64,000 bases of DNA from Mesostigma viride. Lineage: Eukaryota > Streptophyta > Mesostigmatophyceae > Mesostigmatales > Mesostigmataceae. Shown piece by piece: positions 42,084 through 53,446 of this stretch. The position numbers and the translations under genes are program-made. The DNA is taken from NCBI GenBank assembly GCA_009746045.1, contig RPFO01000123.1, positions 1,571,883-1,635,882 on the forward strand, given 5' to 3'. The notes under the pieces were generated by a model. It worked only from the letters and a program-made list of their open reading frames with translations. It did not search any database and had not been told where the DNA came from. Each line of letters opens with the position of its first letter. Positions within the stretch are counted from its first letter, which is position 1.

Positions 42084-42440
42084 TTAGAAGCATAACTCCG
42101 TTGGGAGTACATGTAGCACATATCCCGGAGAATGGGGCATATGGCTTTTAATACATTCTGGGCTACTTCCTGCAAGAGTGGAATGTAAGCAACACTTGCT
42201 CTAGGTGCCTCAAGGGCACCAGCACCACCATGCTGTCTCGGGTTCAACCCAACTAAGGGGATCCCGGCACGGGGGAGGAAGATCATCATGGCTATACAAG
42301 GGCTAGGGCATGGCTTCTCAACAGAGAGCATCTCTCTGCGTAGGCATAGCATGGCTAAATTCTTAATGCAACATCCACATGTGGGGGTCCCATTATAGGC
42401 ATTGCTTGCAACCATGGGGGCCATTATGGGCGCACATGCG
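42084..42440 (-). mobile_element. LINE 3'-end fragment B
   Basis: Same tail as fragment A (CATAACTCCGTTGGGAGTAC) plus further upstream sequence. Its 5' part (GCATGGCTAAATTCTTAATG) reappears next to the LINE at 47950-47970. Confidence 0.65.
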
Positions 42441-42492
42441 CGTGGGCCACATGCTAGGCTAAAAAAATTAAAATTAAAAAAAAATAAACTAT

Positions 42493-44320
42493 AACATGCC
42501 TCCGTTGGGAGATCATGTAGCACATATTCCATGATGGATGGGGTGGAGGAAGCCGCGTAATCGAACTATCCTAACTCTAAGCTATCTCTAGAAATCCTAA
42601 CTACCGCTACTCATCAAAACGCCGCCTCCGCTTGGGGGGAGGGGACTTGCCCACAGGGTCGGGCGTGTGCGCCTTGACAATCCTCTTCCACCGCGTCTTG
42701 TCCTGCATGGCAGTCCAAAGACGGATGAGAGAGTGGATGCGGTGCTCAAACTGGGCTGGGACCACTAGGTCGTCCAGCAACATCTGGATGTAGGTCGTGA
42801 CAGGTTTCCCTACACTTTTGGGAATGTCCTTGGGGCCAGGCCAGGTCAGAATGTGGCGCCCTGGCTGGCCAAGCCGCTGGGGGCCGGCCAGACCAAGGGC
42901 GAAGCCTGCTAGGCTAAGCCTGACTAATCTACACTACTGGTATGGATTCCCTAGTCTGAGGCGGCAGGAGGGGGCTGCCAGGGCTTGTGGTCAACGTGGA
43001 TGACCGCCCCCCTCCAGTATATACCGGCTTCCCCCCTGCGCTCTGCCGGAGCTGAAGGTAGGTCGGCCATAGCTCGCGTCGCCGCTGTTGCTGGGCCAGG
43101 GTCAAGTCGTCGTCCAGCGTGAAGCGAGTCCTCGAGAGCTTCTTGCGGCATTTAAGGAACGCCAGCTTGTCCGCCATGTACTTAAAGGTGAGGAGCACGG
43201 GTGCCGGGCCAGCCTTCCCCCGCACGCGGGGGCTCCAGGCGGACAGCCGACATGTCCAGCTCACCAGTGAGTAGCATGGGGGCAAAAATGCCTCAAGAAG
43301 GCTCGTGGATGTCTCACCTGCCGGCTGGTCGAAGTGCTTGACGATGACATTGTGGCTGCGCGCCGGGCGATGTCGGCTTCCTCGCGAATTATAAGGTCGA
43401 GGGCTTGTTGCTTGAGTTGTGCCGAGATGGTGGAGGTGGTGGAGGTGGTGTGCTGCTTAAGCTAGCAAGTCCGCCCAGGTGGAGGGAGCATCGCCGGCCG
43501 GGCCAGCAGGCGCCGGCTGGGCGGCGATGTCCTTCACCGCGCCTGGGCGGTGAGGCCGGCGGTGTCATGCAAGCTCTCAAGGGCGGTGGCGGTGGCTTGA
43601 AGGCGTTCAATGGTCGAGGTCGAGGAGCTGGGCTTTGATGTCGGCAGTGGAGGCGGAATGGCAGTGGAGGTGCATGGCGGTGAGGTGAGGAAGTTCAGCA
43701 GCCAGCGGGCCATGCACCCGCCATTGCTGCGACGTCAGCAGCAAGGGGGGTCACGTGCTGCTGAAAGGCTTCCATGAGGATGGAACGGAGGGTGGGGGCG
43801 GAGATGGATGGAGCCCAGATCTCGCCGTCAGTGCGCTGGAGAAGGGAGTTGAGGATGGTGTGCTGGAGCTGGGGGCGGGGGGGGGCACCCGAACAGCAGG
43901 CGGATGTCGTTCCAGCGGCGGCCGTCCGGGAGGAGGAGGCGATTGTTGTCGTGGAGATGGAGGCACAGGTAGTAAAGCGAGGCGTAGTCCCCGAAGAAGA
44001 TGCAGTGCAGAGCACGATCGGACGGAGACATGTTGGTCCAGTCGTGATCATATCGACCTGGAAAGGTCGGAGCCGACAGCGCGGTTCCGAGAGGCGTGAA
44101 GACCCTCCTGTTTTGTCGGCGGAGCGGGCGCGTTTAGGGCCAGGCGATGCCGATGGCGAGGCATTGAGCCCGGGAGGTTGCTGGGCGACCACCAGTGCAC
44201 GACTAGTGTCACCGCTGCCTGCCGGAGCTGGCAAAGCGCTGCAGCCGCAGCTGCCGCATTTTCATGGGTGAGCGCATCCGCCAAACTGCGTTGCGTCGAC
44301 AGGCGTTTGCTCGTCATATA
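42493..44320 (-). mobile_element. Internally deleted LINE: ORF1 remains joined to a 3' end
   Basis: From right to left on the minus strand: an ORF1-like region (44317-43695) with MTSKRLSTQRSLADAL, KRARSADKTGGSSRLSEP and DYASLYYLCLHLHDNNRLLL in changing frames, ending LRSILMEAFQQHVTPL. A nucleic-acid-binding C-terminal piece follows (43285-42929; ADKLAFLKCRKKLSRTRFTL, DDDLTLAQQQRRRELWPTYL), typical of L1-type ORF1 ends. The sequence then jumps to the 3' region (42930-42493) shared with the LINEs at 46480 and 48385. The whole endonuclease/RT ORF is missing. Confidence 0.65.
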
Positions 44321-44820
44321 TTGCGTTTTAGATTCGGAAAATTATATCAGCATGTGCGTCTTAGAAAGACGAAGCGATATAGTGATATTCACGGCTCAAT
44401 TCGGTGCTCAAACGTGAAAGTTATGAGCTCTGCCGTCAGCCATGGCTACCTAGTGGCTCGTGGCTGTTGTCCGTGGTTGTTGTCCGGGTGGCTCGTGGCT
44501 GTTGTCCGAGTGAAAGATCCATCGTGGCTAAACAATGGCAAGGGCAGATTGATGGCTTCTCAGCAGAGAGTATCTCAGACTCTGCATGGGCCGAAGATCT
44601 AGCCGCTAAACTACCGCCAAGCTCGTCTGCCATTACAATATAGCGGACAGCTCGGATGAGGATTATATCCCCATGTCTAGTACTATGATGAAGGTTGGGC
44701 GTGACGCAGACGATTGAGCCATGTACACGTGTGCCTATGATGTGCCACACACCACTGAGATGATGCCTAGCTTTATTTATTTTTGCTGTTCGATGCATGG
44801 AGCTATGATGAAGCGTGATA
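44321..44820. other. Repeat related to 57060-57780
   Basis: TGCGTCTTAGAAAGACG, GAGCTCTGCCGTCAGCCATG, and GACAGCTCGGATGAGGATTA with ATCCCCAT all recur in the same order at 57090-57780. It is probably the 5' region of a shared transposon. No coding sequence recognised. Confidence 0.5.
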
Positions 44821-45041
44821 TATTCTGATCAGGCACTCCACAAAGGTGAAAACCATTTGCGTTCAGTGCCGGGCCGCGGAAAACGCGGAAAAACGCGATC
44901 TGCAAATGAATCCGACCAGAATCGAACTGGGGACCACTCGCACCAATTTTGCTGACTATAGGACGGAAGTCTCCGGTTACCATGGCATCGCCAACTTACA
45001 CCTACAGTCATCCGCAAAAGTTCTCCTGTCCGGGGAGTGAT
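44821..45041 (-). mobile_element. SINE-like repeat, copy 2 (about 221 bp)
   Basis: Inverted homologue of 16889-17114 with the same ends (ATCACTCCCCGG and ATCAGAATA on the minus strand). The T-arm-like CCAG-TTCGATT-CTGG is best preserved here. Confidence 0.55.
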
Positions 45042-45119
45042 GCAAGCCTTTCGGATTTGGTACTAGATAAATAACTCGAGATCTGTGTGCAGGAGTACTA
45101 CACACGTGTCTGCACGCGA

Positions 45120-45345
45120 GACTTGTTCATGATCGTGATATATATTCATTGAGAATGATAAGTTAGGGAGGTGACATTGGCATGCAACATATAAGGAAAA
45201 CCCCGAAAAGAAGAAGAACCCTAAAGAAATTAAAAGTAATCTCGGTGACACGTGCACGGACATCCAAGAAGGATCACGCCAGCTACATACACAAGGTACA
45301 AGTTACTAACTACATAACAAAACTACGACACGCAGCAACATCGCT
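45120..45345 (-). repeat. Copy of the 3' tail repeat seen at 48000-48180 and 53985-54135
   Basis: On the minus strand it reads GCTGGCGTGATCCTTCTTGG, GGGTTTTCCTTATATGTTGC, then CACCTCCC...CATTCTCAATGAATATATAT, collinear with the other tails. Confidence 0.7.
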
Positions 45346-45359
45346 GCCGGCCCACCATG

Positions 45360-45830
45360 CATGCATGCAGGCCTGGGAGCCTGGATCTAGACCGCTTCGG
45401 GGTCGCGACAAAGTCGGCCCGGGTGCGGCGGAATTAACACATCAGCCACGGTGCGAATGGGGGCGAGTGGCAGGCGCTGCCGCCAATACGAGGACCACGT
45501 GCGGGCAGATGGCACGGGGCGGTGATCTGAGGCCCTCGAGGTCGTCCTTGAGGAGTTCGGGGCCATGGGCCCCAACACGGCGGAGTTTTTCCACGAGTGC
45601 TGCCAGCGCCGTGAAGACCGCCTCGACCTCGAGGGTCAGACCGCCCGGCGGGGCCCGTGGTCTGCCTGCACGTGGTCGTCGTATTATTAATTGGCGGCAG
45701 TGCATGCCTGTCACTCGCCTTCACTCGCACCGTGGCTGATGTGTTATTCCGCCGCCCCCGGGCCGACTTCAGTTGTCGCGACCCATGCGGTCTAGATCCG
45801 CCTCCCAGGCCTGCATGGTGGCCCGGCAGC
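45360..45830. mobile_element. Inverted duplication of an R2-like 3' coding end (foldback)
   Basis: The left arm (about 45365-45500, minus) encodes ARTWSSYWRQRLPLAPIRTV-ADVL. The right arm (about 45660-45815, plus) encodes a matching LTRTVADVLFRRPRADF. The centre (plus) encodes EEFGAMGPNTAEFFHECCQR-REDRLDLEGQ. All correspond to the C-terminus of the RING-headed element at 49590-53446. Both arms end in the same TAGACCGC...GGCCTGC flank, so this is a genuine inverted repeat of roughly 140 bp arms. Confidence 0.75.
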
Positions 45831-45879
45831 GATGTTGTTGTTGTGTGTTGTACGTAGTGCTGTGATGACAGTAGTTAGT

Positions 45880-46460
45880 TAATTAATTAATTAAAATCAT
45901 GGCTCCGTTGGGAGCATATTAATTAATTAATTAATTAAACTCGTGCTCCCGTTGGGGAGTCACGGAGCACCGAAGTGCTTTTAATCCCTGTGTGTGCACT
46001 ACAGGAGAAAGGGCAGAGACCCCCAGTCTCCTTCATGCCAAAGGCATGCCGCAGCTGCAATCGGGCGCGGCTAGCTAAAAGGACAGGCTAACGATCCGGC
46101 AAACTGTGGGTGCAATAAGACCCATGTGAGCATATCATAGCAAGGAGCGTGGGAGCATATGTAACACATTATTAGCCCTGAGAAAGCTATCGGGCATCTA
46201 TGGGTACGTTTGTAATACAATCAGGGCAACAACCTGCAGGTGGAGCTGCATGGATGTACAACTATCACCTGCTCTGGGTGCACAGGGCGCACCTGCACCG
46301 CCATGATGGTTCATGCCTCCTTAACAAGTACTGGCACCCAGGGCGGCTTGAGGAGAGGGCCTAGAAGGCCTGCATGACATATGGGGTGGAAGGTATGTGG
46401 CTAGGCTATAGCTGGTGTACACATGGCATCTCAGCAGAGAGTAACTCCCTGCATATAGGC
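45880..46460 (-). mobile_element. LINE 3'-end fragments D and E with (TTAA)n tails
   Basis: TTAATTAATTAATTAAAATC with CATGGCTCCGTTGGGAG (about 45876-45918) and AATTAATTAATTAATTAAAC with CTCCCGTTGGGGAG (about 45920-45960) are two further tails. The second extends to about 46460, sharing CACCTGCTCTGGGTGCAC and GCACCTGCACCGCCATGATG with fragments A and B. Confidence 0.6.
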
Positions 46461-46469
46461 ATTAAATTA

Positions 46470-47950
46470 AATTAAATTAAATTATAACATGCCTCCGTGG
46501 GGAGGTCATGTAGCACATATTTCATGATGGATGGGGTGGAGGAAGCCGCGTGATCGAACTATCCTAACTCTATCTAGAAAATCCTAACTGCACTACTCAT
46601 CAAAACGCCTCCTCCGCTTGGGGGGAGGTGGCTTGCCCACAGGGTCGGGCGTGTGCGCCTTCGGACAATCTTCTTCCACCGCGTCTTGTCCTGCATGGCA
46701 GTCCAAAGACGGGAGAGAGAGTGGATGCGGTGCTCAAACTGGGCTGGGACCACGAGGTCGTCCAGCAGCATCTGAACGTAGTTGGTGACAGGTTTCCCTA
46801 TACCCTTTTGGGAATGTCCTTGGGGCTAGGCCAGGTCAGAATGTGCCGCCCTGGCTGTCCAAGCCGCTGGGGGCCGGCCAGACCAAGGGTGGTGTCGACC
46901 TGGCTGGTGCGGGCAAGGTGTCCTACAAATGCTATCCTACGCTGTCTAATCTCGTCCGAAACACGAGGCATGCCATGATACAGAGACTCTGATGACGGAC
47001 GCTCGGAAAAACCTACATTAAGGACCTGCCGGAGCATCCTGTAAACTGTGCCGTCGAGCCGAGCTGCCAGTTTTTTGGGGAGGGTCCACGCCTCGGCGCC
47101 ATACGTGAGCACCGTGAGGACGAGGACCTTGAAGAGCATGCGCTTGCGGTGCCCGTTCAGGCCCTTCGAGCGCCAGTAGGGTGTGAGCGAACGGAGCTTG
47201 GCCCAGGCAAGGCCGATGCGGGTGTCCACATCGTCGGCGGTGTCAGGAAGCCAGCTCCCCAACAGCTTGAAGCGGTCGCGGAACGGGACCTCCGTCCCGT
47301 CGAGCAGGCGCGGCAGCGGTGGTTTATACTGGATGCTCCTATCACCATCGCCTCAGTTTTGACACTAATCTCCAGCCCCACCGCCCGCGCCCGTCCAGGC
47401 CCAGGCAGTCCAGCCAGGTCTGAATGTGCTCGGGGCTCTCGATGAGGGTGGTATCATCCGCATAAATCAGGTCGGCAAGGCGGTAACCAGGTCTAACCCC
47501 GCCGTGCTCTTTCACGTTAAGGATGTCCAAGCCTGGCTCGAACCGAGCAGTAAAGCGCGCACGTGCCCGGCGCATGACGTGATCCACGACAATAATGAAC
47601 AGGTATGGGGACAGGACACAACCTTGCCACACCCCGTGGTGAAGGGGGAATGGTGGAGTGGTGCCCTCCGCAGTCCGCACTACTGCCTGTGAACCCTCAT
47701 ACAGACGGCAAATGGCAGCAATAAACGCAGGTGGTACCCGATCCAGAGCTAGGATGGCCCAAAGAGCCTCCCAGAGAACCGTGTCAAAGGCCTTGATATA
47801 GTCAACAAAAATGAAGACCAGCGGCAAACTGTCAGGGGGAAGTCGACGCACCTCCTCCATCAACCGGCGCGCGACAAACACAGCCATGACAGTGTTACGA
47901 CCACGACGGAAACCCATCTGAGACATATCATGGCTGAGACATATAGGCAT
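46470..47950 (-). mobile_element. 5'-truncated LINE (RT and C-terminus), frames broken
   Basis: On the minus strand 47950-47342 encodes RT motifs: MGFRRGRNTVMAVFVARRLM, VFIFVDYIKAFDTVLWEALW (motif A), HHGVWQGCVLSPYLFIIVVD (motif B) and LADLIYADDTTLI (YADD). After a frame change 47262-46798 gives VLTYGAEAWTLPKKLAARLD and RRIAFVGHLARTSQVDT, then 46771-46574 the C-terminus. The 3' end is the CCTCC-GTGG-GGAGG hairpin plus (ATTTA)n. No endonuclease is left. The LTYGAEAWTL and RQRRIAFVGHL motifs fit RTE/CR1/L2-like LINEs; the exact clade is unresolved. Confidence 0.85.
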
Positions 47951-47975
47951 ATCATGGCTAAATTCTTAAAATGCA

Positions 47976-48384
47976 TCATCCATGGGAGGTCCCATTGTAG
48001 GCAGGGCGTGATGTAGTTAGTTGCATGTACATACCTTGTGCAGCTGGCGTGATCCTTGCATGCGCCCGTGTCAGATTACATACTATTATTTTCTTTAGGG
48101 TTCTTCTTTTCAGGGTTTTCCTTATATGTTGCTGCATGCCAATCTCACCTCCGTAGTTCATCATTCTCATGCAATGAATATATAATATATAGTTTTGTGA
48201 TGTATATATAGAATATATAGTTTTGTGATGTATATAGTTAGTGGGTTTTGTGATGTATAGTTAGTTGTACCTTGCGCAGCTGGCGTGATCCTTGGATCGA
48301 TGTCCGTGTCAGATTACTATTAATTTCTTCAGGGTTATTATCCCAGTTATCGGGGTTTTTCCTTGTGTTGCATGCCCATTAAAT
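47976..48384 (+). repeat. Two copies of the R2-associated 3' tail repeat
   Basis: GTAGTTAGTTGCATGTACAT...CAGCTGGCGTGATCCTTGCA...TTTTCCTTATATGTTGCTGC (48010-48180) and a second version (48240-48375). Between them is a TATATAGTTTTGTGATGTAT tandem repeat. The same tail occurs at 45120-45345 (inverted) and 53985-54135. Confidence 0.7.
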
Positions 48385-49497
48385 TAAATTATAACATGCC
48401 TCCATTGGGAGATCATGTAGCACATATTCCAGGTGGGATCAGTGGGTGGAGTGGAGGAAGCCGCGTAATCGAACTAACCTAACTCTAAGCTATATCTAGC
48501 TAGTCTAGAAAAGCCTATCTACGCTACTCATCAAAACGGCTCCGCCTCTTGGGGGGAGGCGGCTAATTGCCCACAGGGGCTGGCGTGTCGGTGGGCCTTG
48601 ACAATCTTCTGCCACCGCTTCTTGTCCTGCATGGCAGTCCAGAGAAGGGAGAGAGAGGGGATGCGGTACTCAAATTACTGGGCTGGGACCAAGTGCTATA
48701 GGTCGTCCAGCAACATCTGGGTATAGGTCATGGCATGTTTCCCTACCCTTTTAGGAATGTTCTTGGGGCCAGGCCATGCAGGTCAAATATGCCGCCCTGG
48801 TTGGCCGAGCCGCTGGGGACCGGCCAGACCAAGGGCGGTGTCGACCTGGCTGGTGCGAGCAAGCTAGATCATTGTCCTACAAATGCTATCCTACGCTGCC
48901 TAATCTCATCCGGAAATACGAGGCATACCGTGATACAAAGACTCTACTGATGACCTACGCTGAGAAAACCCAACATTCAGGACCTGTCGGAGCATCCTGG
49001 TTATCGTGCCGCGGTCTAGCTTAGCTGCCAGTGTTGCCGTGAGTGTCCACGCCTCGGCGCCATACGTGAGCTCACCGTGAGGACGAGGACCTTGAAGAGC
49101 ATGCGCTTGCGGTGCTCGTCCAGCCGCCCTTGGAGCGCCAGTATAGGTGTTGAGCGAACGAAGCCTAGCCCAGGTCAGGCCAATGCGGACGTCCACATCG
49201 TCGGCGGTGTCAGGGAGCATGCTCCCCAACAGTTTGAAGCGGTCGCGCGGACTGATGGGACCTCCGTCCCATCGAGCAGGCGCGGCAGCGGTGGACAACT
49301 GGAGGCCCCAATCACCATCGCCTCAGTTTTGACACTAATCTCCAACCCCACTGCCCTAGCCTCCAGGCCCAGACAGTCCAGACAGGTCTGAATGTGCTCG
49401 GGGCGCGCGATGAGGGTGGTGTCGTCCGCATACTTAAATCAGGTCAGCCAGGCGGTAACCCGTGCTAACCCCGCCGTGCCCACGCTCGTTAAGGATG
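48385..49497 (-). mobile_element. Degenerate LINE copy G
   Basis: Collinear with 46470-47450 but with many indels. Minus-strand pieces include LLGSMLPDTADDVDVRIGLT-WARLRSLN, LTYGAEAWTLTATLAAKLDR and RMLRQVLNVGFSQRRSSVES. The 3' end is CCTCCATTGGGAG plus (ATTTA)n. Confidence 0.8.
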
Positions 49498-49499
49498 CA

Positions 49500-49589
49500 T
49501 GCCCATCTCACCTCCGTAATCTATCATTCTCAATGAATATATATTAATTGAGATCATTGATGATAAATTACGGAGGTGAGATTGGCTAG
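49500..49589. repeat. Palindromic TCTCACCTCCGTAAT tail at the 5' junction of the R2-like element
   Basis: TCTCACCTCCGTAATCTATC-ATTCTCAATGAATATATATT is followed by its near inverse (AATTGAGATCATTGATGATA-AATTACGGAGGTGAGATTGG) and a further partial direct copy (GATGATAAATTACGGAGGAT). A similar inverted pair is at 54105-54200. Confidence 0.7.
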
Positions 49590-52500
49590 CTAGATGATAA
49601 ATTACGGAGGATCCTCTCGCGCGCCCAGATTGCTGCTCTCCCGGGTTGCTGGGAGGCCGGCTGGGACCCGCCCCCCCCTCATGTCCGGTCCCTTCTGGAG
49701 GGGGACGACCCCGAGTCGGGCTCCTGTGCCATCTGCCTTGAGCCCTTCCGGCCGGGGGATGGCTTGTGTCGCCTGCCCGCGTGCGGCCACACATTCCATC
49801 AAGCGTGCATCGCGCGCAGCTTGCTCCACTCCGTGCCGCGCTGCCCGTTGTGCCGGGCTGTTGTGCCGCCCCCTGGGACTGCGCTTCCTCTCGGCCCGCC
49901 CCCGGTCTCGCTGGGTCCCCTGCCGGGTCCCCACCGGGCCCCGGGGCCAGCTGCCTCCCCGACCCCTCGGCCGCCGCCCCCGGCCTCGTTGCCGGGGCCT
50001 GGGGTGGTCGCGGGCGCGCTGGCGAGTCCCCCTGGGAGGGGCGCCGGCGTTCTCGATCCCCCTCCGCTGGGGGTCTCCCCGGTGGGCACTGCCTCCTCCG
50101 TGGCCCCGGCGGGCATGCCGGGCGCTGGTCGGGTCGTGGTGCGCGCGCCTGCCGGCCCGGCTGGGGAGACGCCGCAGGCCCCACGTCCTGCCTTTGCTGG
50201 CGCCGCTCCCCGCCACTCAGCGCCCGCCGACGGCCTTCACCGGTGTGCCGTGCTGCTTCCCACGGGGTCCCCGTGTGCGGGTGTGTTCCACAACCGTAAC
50301 CTCCTCTGCCAGCACCTTCGCGCTGTGCACCCCGATCTCGGCGCGGCGGATCTGCAGGCCATGAGCTGTTACCGGTGCCCGGAAGCTCACTGCCAGCGGG
50401 TGTACTCCATTCACGGGCGCGCTCAGCACGCGCGCGCCTGTGTTGCTCAACGGCCCCTCAACCGGCCAGCAGTCCCGGCCCCCTCCCCCCCTCCCGCCTC
50501 GGCTCCCACCGGCTCCCAGCCCCCGCCGCCCGACTACTCGGCCAGTTGGCGTTGGCTTGACACGGTTCCCTGGGATGCATGCGCCATCAACCCGACGTCT
50601 ACCCTGACCGACCTCCCCCACCGCGCGCGTAGCCTTTTCGCGCAATGTGCAATCGTTTCTCTCCGGCGCATGCACGCCGCTCCGGACGACCCGCTGGGCT
50701 TTAAACTGCACATGGTGACCCCCCGCCTGCTCCTCACCCCTCTCGGGCGTGGTGTGCGCGGCCTCCAGGGTGCGGTTATTGCCCGTTGCCGACGCTTTCT
50801 GCAGGGGGACTGGGAGGGGCTGTTTGGCGTGCCGCCCCCGCGCACGGCCCGGCTGTCGGGGGAGGTCAACTTCGAGCGGGTGGCCGCCGACGTCATCCGC
50901 CTCGTCCGCGAGGGGCAGCTCAGCCGGGCCATGACCCGCTTGGAAATGGCCAAGCTGGCCCCCGCCAATGCGGCTACCCTGGCGGCCTTGGAGGCTCTTC
51001 ACCCTGCGGAGCCCGGATTCCAGCTGCCCGTGCCGGACCCCCTGCCGGCCCCCCTCCGGCTGGACCGCGACTGCTTCCTGGAGGTGATGCGTGCGGTCCC
51101 GCGGGCTTCCTCTACCGGGCCGTCGGGCTGGCGCTACGAGCACTTGGAGGTCCTGGTGGGGCATGGGGGCGAGGACATTCTCTTTGACACCCTCATTGAC
51201 CTGGCGGCTGGTCGCGTTCCTCCCGCTGCGCGCGAGTGGTTAGCGGGCGCTCGCCTCCTCGCTCTGCTCAAGGGTGTCTTGCCCCCCCCGAGGGCAAGGT
51301 GCGCCCGATCGCCTGCGGTGAGGTGCTCCGCAAGCTCGTGGGCAAAGTGATCTGCCGCCAAAAGGCGCCCGAGCTCCGTGCCTTTTTCTGCCCGCCCCTC
51401 GCAGCGGGTGAGACCTCGGTGGCGGCCCAGCTGGGGGTGACGACTCCAGGCGGGGCGGATATCCTCATCCATTCGGTGCAGGCCTACCTCGAGGCCCACC
51501 CCACCCACGCTGTCGTCAAGGTCGACTGCCACAACGCGTTCAACAGTCTGTCCCGCGCCAGCATGTTTGCGGCCGTCATGGAGTCCTTCGAGGACTTGTA
51601 CGCTTGGACAGCCGTGTGCTACGGCCAGCCCGGCCAACTGGTTCACATCATGGAGGACGGCACTCGCGGCGGCCTGCTGTCGCGGTCGGGCACCCAGCAA
51701 GGGGACCCCCTGGGACCCCTGTACTTTGCCGCCCCCCTCCAGGGTTGCCTCCAAGCGGTCCATGCTGCCCACCCGGCGGTCGCTATTCAGGCCTACTTGG
51801 ATGATATCTACCTTCTGGGCCCTGTGCCGGACACCACCGCGGCTCTGCTGGCACTGCAGACCGCGGTGGCCGACATCAACCTCCAGTTGACCCTGGCCAA
51901 GTGCGCGGTGTACTCGCCCCAAGGTGATTGCTCCGGCTTTCCGCCCCAGCTCTTGGGCCGGGACGAGCGCCTCCATGGGTTGGATGTCCTCGGCGTTCCG
52001 GTTGGCGACCCCGCGTTTGTCATCGATGCTCTGCGGGCCGCCCTCGAGGCACGCACTGAGGTACTGCCCTTGATTGCGCGCCTTCATGATTCGCAGACCA
52101 AGGGTCTGCTTCTGTGGTTTTGCGCTCACCCTCGCGTCGTTCACTGGCTCCGGGGCGCTCTTCCGGCTCAGGTCCGGCTGGCCGCCGAGGGCCACGACGA
52201 ACGCATCCAGTCGGCCTTGGCGCAGCTGGTCCCGGGCCCCGACCTCCCGCCACATGCTATTCGCATTGCCTCCCTGCCTGCACGGATGGGTGGCTGCGGT
52301 CTGACTCGTGCCGCCCGGCTGGCCCCAGCAGCATTTTTGGGCTCCGTCGCTCAGTCGTGGGCGGAAAGCTGCCGGCTCCTGCCCCTTTTGGCAACGGCAG
52401 CGCCTGACCTCCTGGACCCCAGCAGCCCTTTGCCCTTCGTCACCGCCATCCAGGAGGCCTATGCTGAGATCCAGCAGGCCTGTTCTCCCGTCCGTGCCGC

Positions 52501-53446
52501 TCAGGCGGTACAGCGCCACCTCCCTCGCGGCACTCCCTCGGTCGCCTCCGTTCAATCTCCCGCCGCATTCCCTGCTCGCGTCATCGATAAACACCAGAAA
52601 ACCTACGCGGGTATTCTGCACACGGCTGATTGGATTGCTCTTTTCGCGGACCTCAACGCCCAGGGACGTGCGTGGCTGTTCTCGCTTTCCTTGCGGAGTG
52701 TGGGCTCGGCGTACCTTCGTGCTCTTCCCATGGCCCCCCCATTCGCCTTGGCTCCCAGCCACTACTCGGTGGCGCTCCGGCACCAGCTATTTGCCCCGCA
52801 GCCTCTTGTTCCGGCCGGGCGGCCTTGTGGTAGCTGTGGGCAGCCGCTGGATCCCACGGGGACTCACTACCTTGCCTGCATGGGGGGCCAACAGAATCAG
52901 AATTGGTATTTGTATTTGCACACTGTCCTCCTGACGGTGGTGCTCGCCATGATTCGGTCGGTTTTCCCCCACGCGAACATCCGGTCCGAGGATGCGGATG
53001 GCGCTGCCTTCTATTCCCCCAACCACCGGCCTGACATCGTGGTGCTGGACTTTGAGGGGGGTGGCCGGCATCTGCTTATTGACGTTTCGGTGGCGCGGCC
53101 CTTGGCTCTTAGCCACGTGGCTGGGGCCTCCCTCACGGCAGGTTACACGGCGGACCGGGCGGAGCGGGCCAAGCTCCTGGCCTACGGCGACGTCGGGCAC
53201 CATCGTGTGGTGCCCTTTGTCCTGGAGGAGTTTGGGGCCATGGGGCCCCTGACCTCCGCCTTCTTCAAGGAGTGTTGCCGGCTCCGGGAGGACCGGCTGG
53301 ACCTGGAGGGCCAGCGGGCCCCATGGTCGGCGCGGACCTGGACGTCATATTGGCGTCAGCGCTTGTCGGTGGCGCTGACTCGGGCCATGGCTGACATCAT
53401 GCTCCGCCGTACGCGGGCTGATTTTGCGGTGCAGCAGGGCTATTAG
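49590..53446 (+). CDS. R2-superclade (RLE-type) retrotransposon protein with N-terminal RING-H2 finger; one frameshift
   Basis: The frame is open from just after a TAG at 49587. There is no nearby ATG, so the 5' end is probably truncated. Domains: RING-H2 (49725-49853) CAIC...CRLPACGHTFHQAC...RCPLC, with all eight zinc ligands; a C2H2-like finger (HRCAVL... CQHLRAVH) and a CCHC finger (CPEAHC...HARAC) at about 50240-50440; RT with SSTGPSGWRYEHL, AVVKVDCHNAFNSLSR (motif A), SGTQQGDPLGPLYF (motif B) and AYLDDIYLLG (YLDD). A CCHC motif CGSCGQPLDPTGTHYLAC follows at about 52825. The restriction-like endonuclease then reads HRPDIVVLDF...LLIDVSVARP...ERAKLLAYG. The stop is TAG at 53444-53446. Between LLALLKG and EGKVRPIACGEVLRKLVGKV the frame changes once at about 51270-51290, next to a run of eight C. 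Site-specific targets are usual in this superclade, but the target is not evident here. RING-H2 domains normally act as E3 ubiquitin ligases; that role is inferred. Confidence 0.88.
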
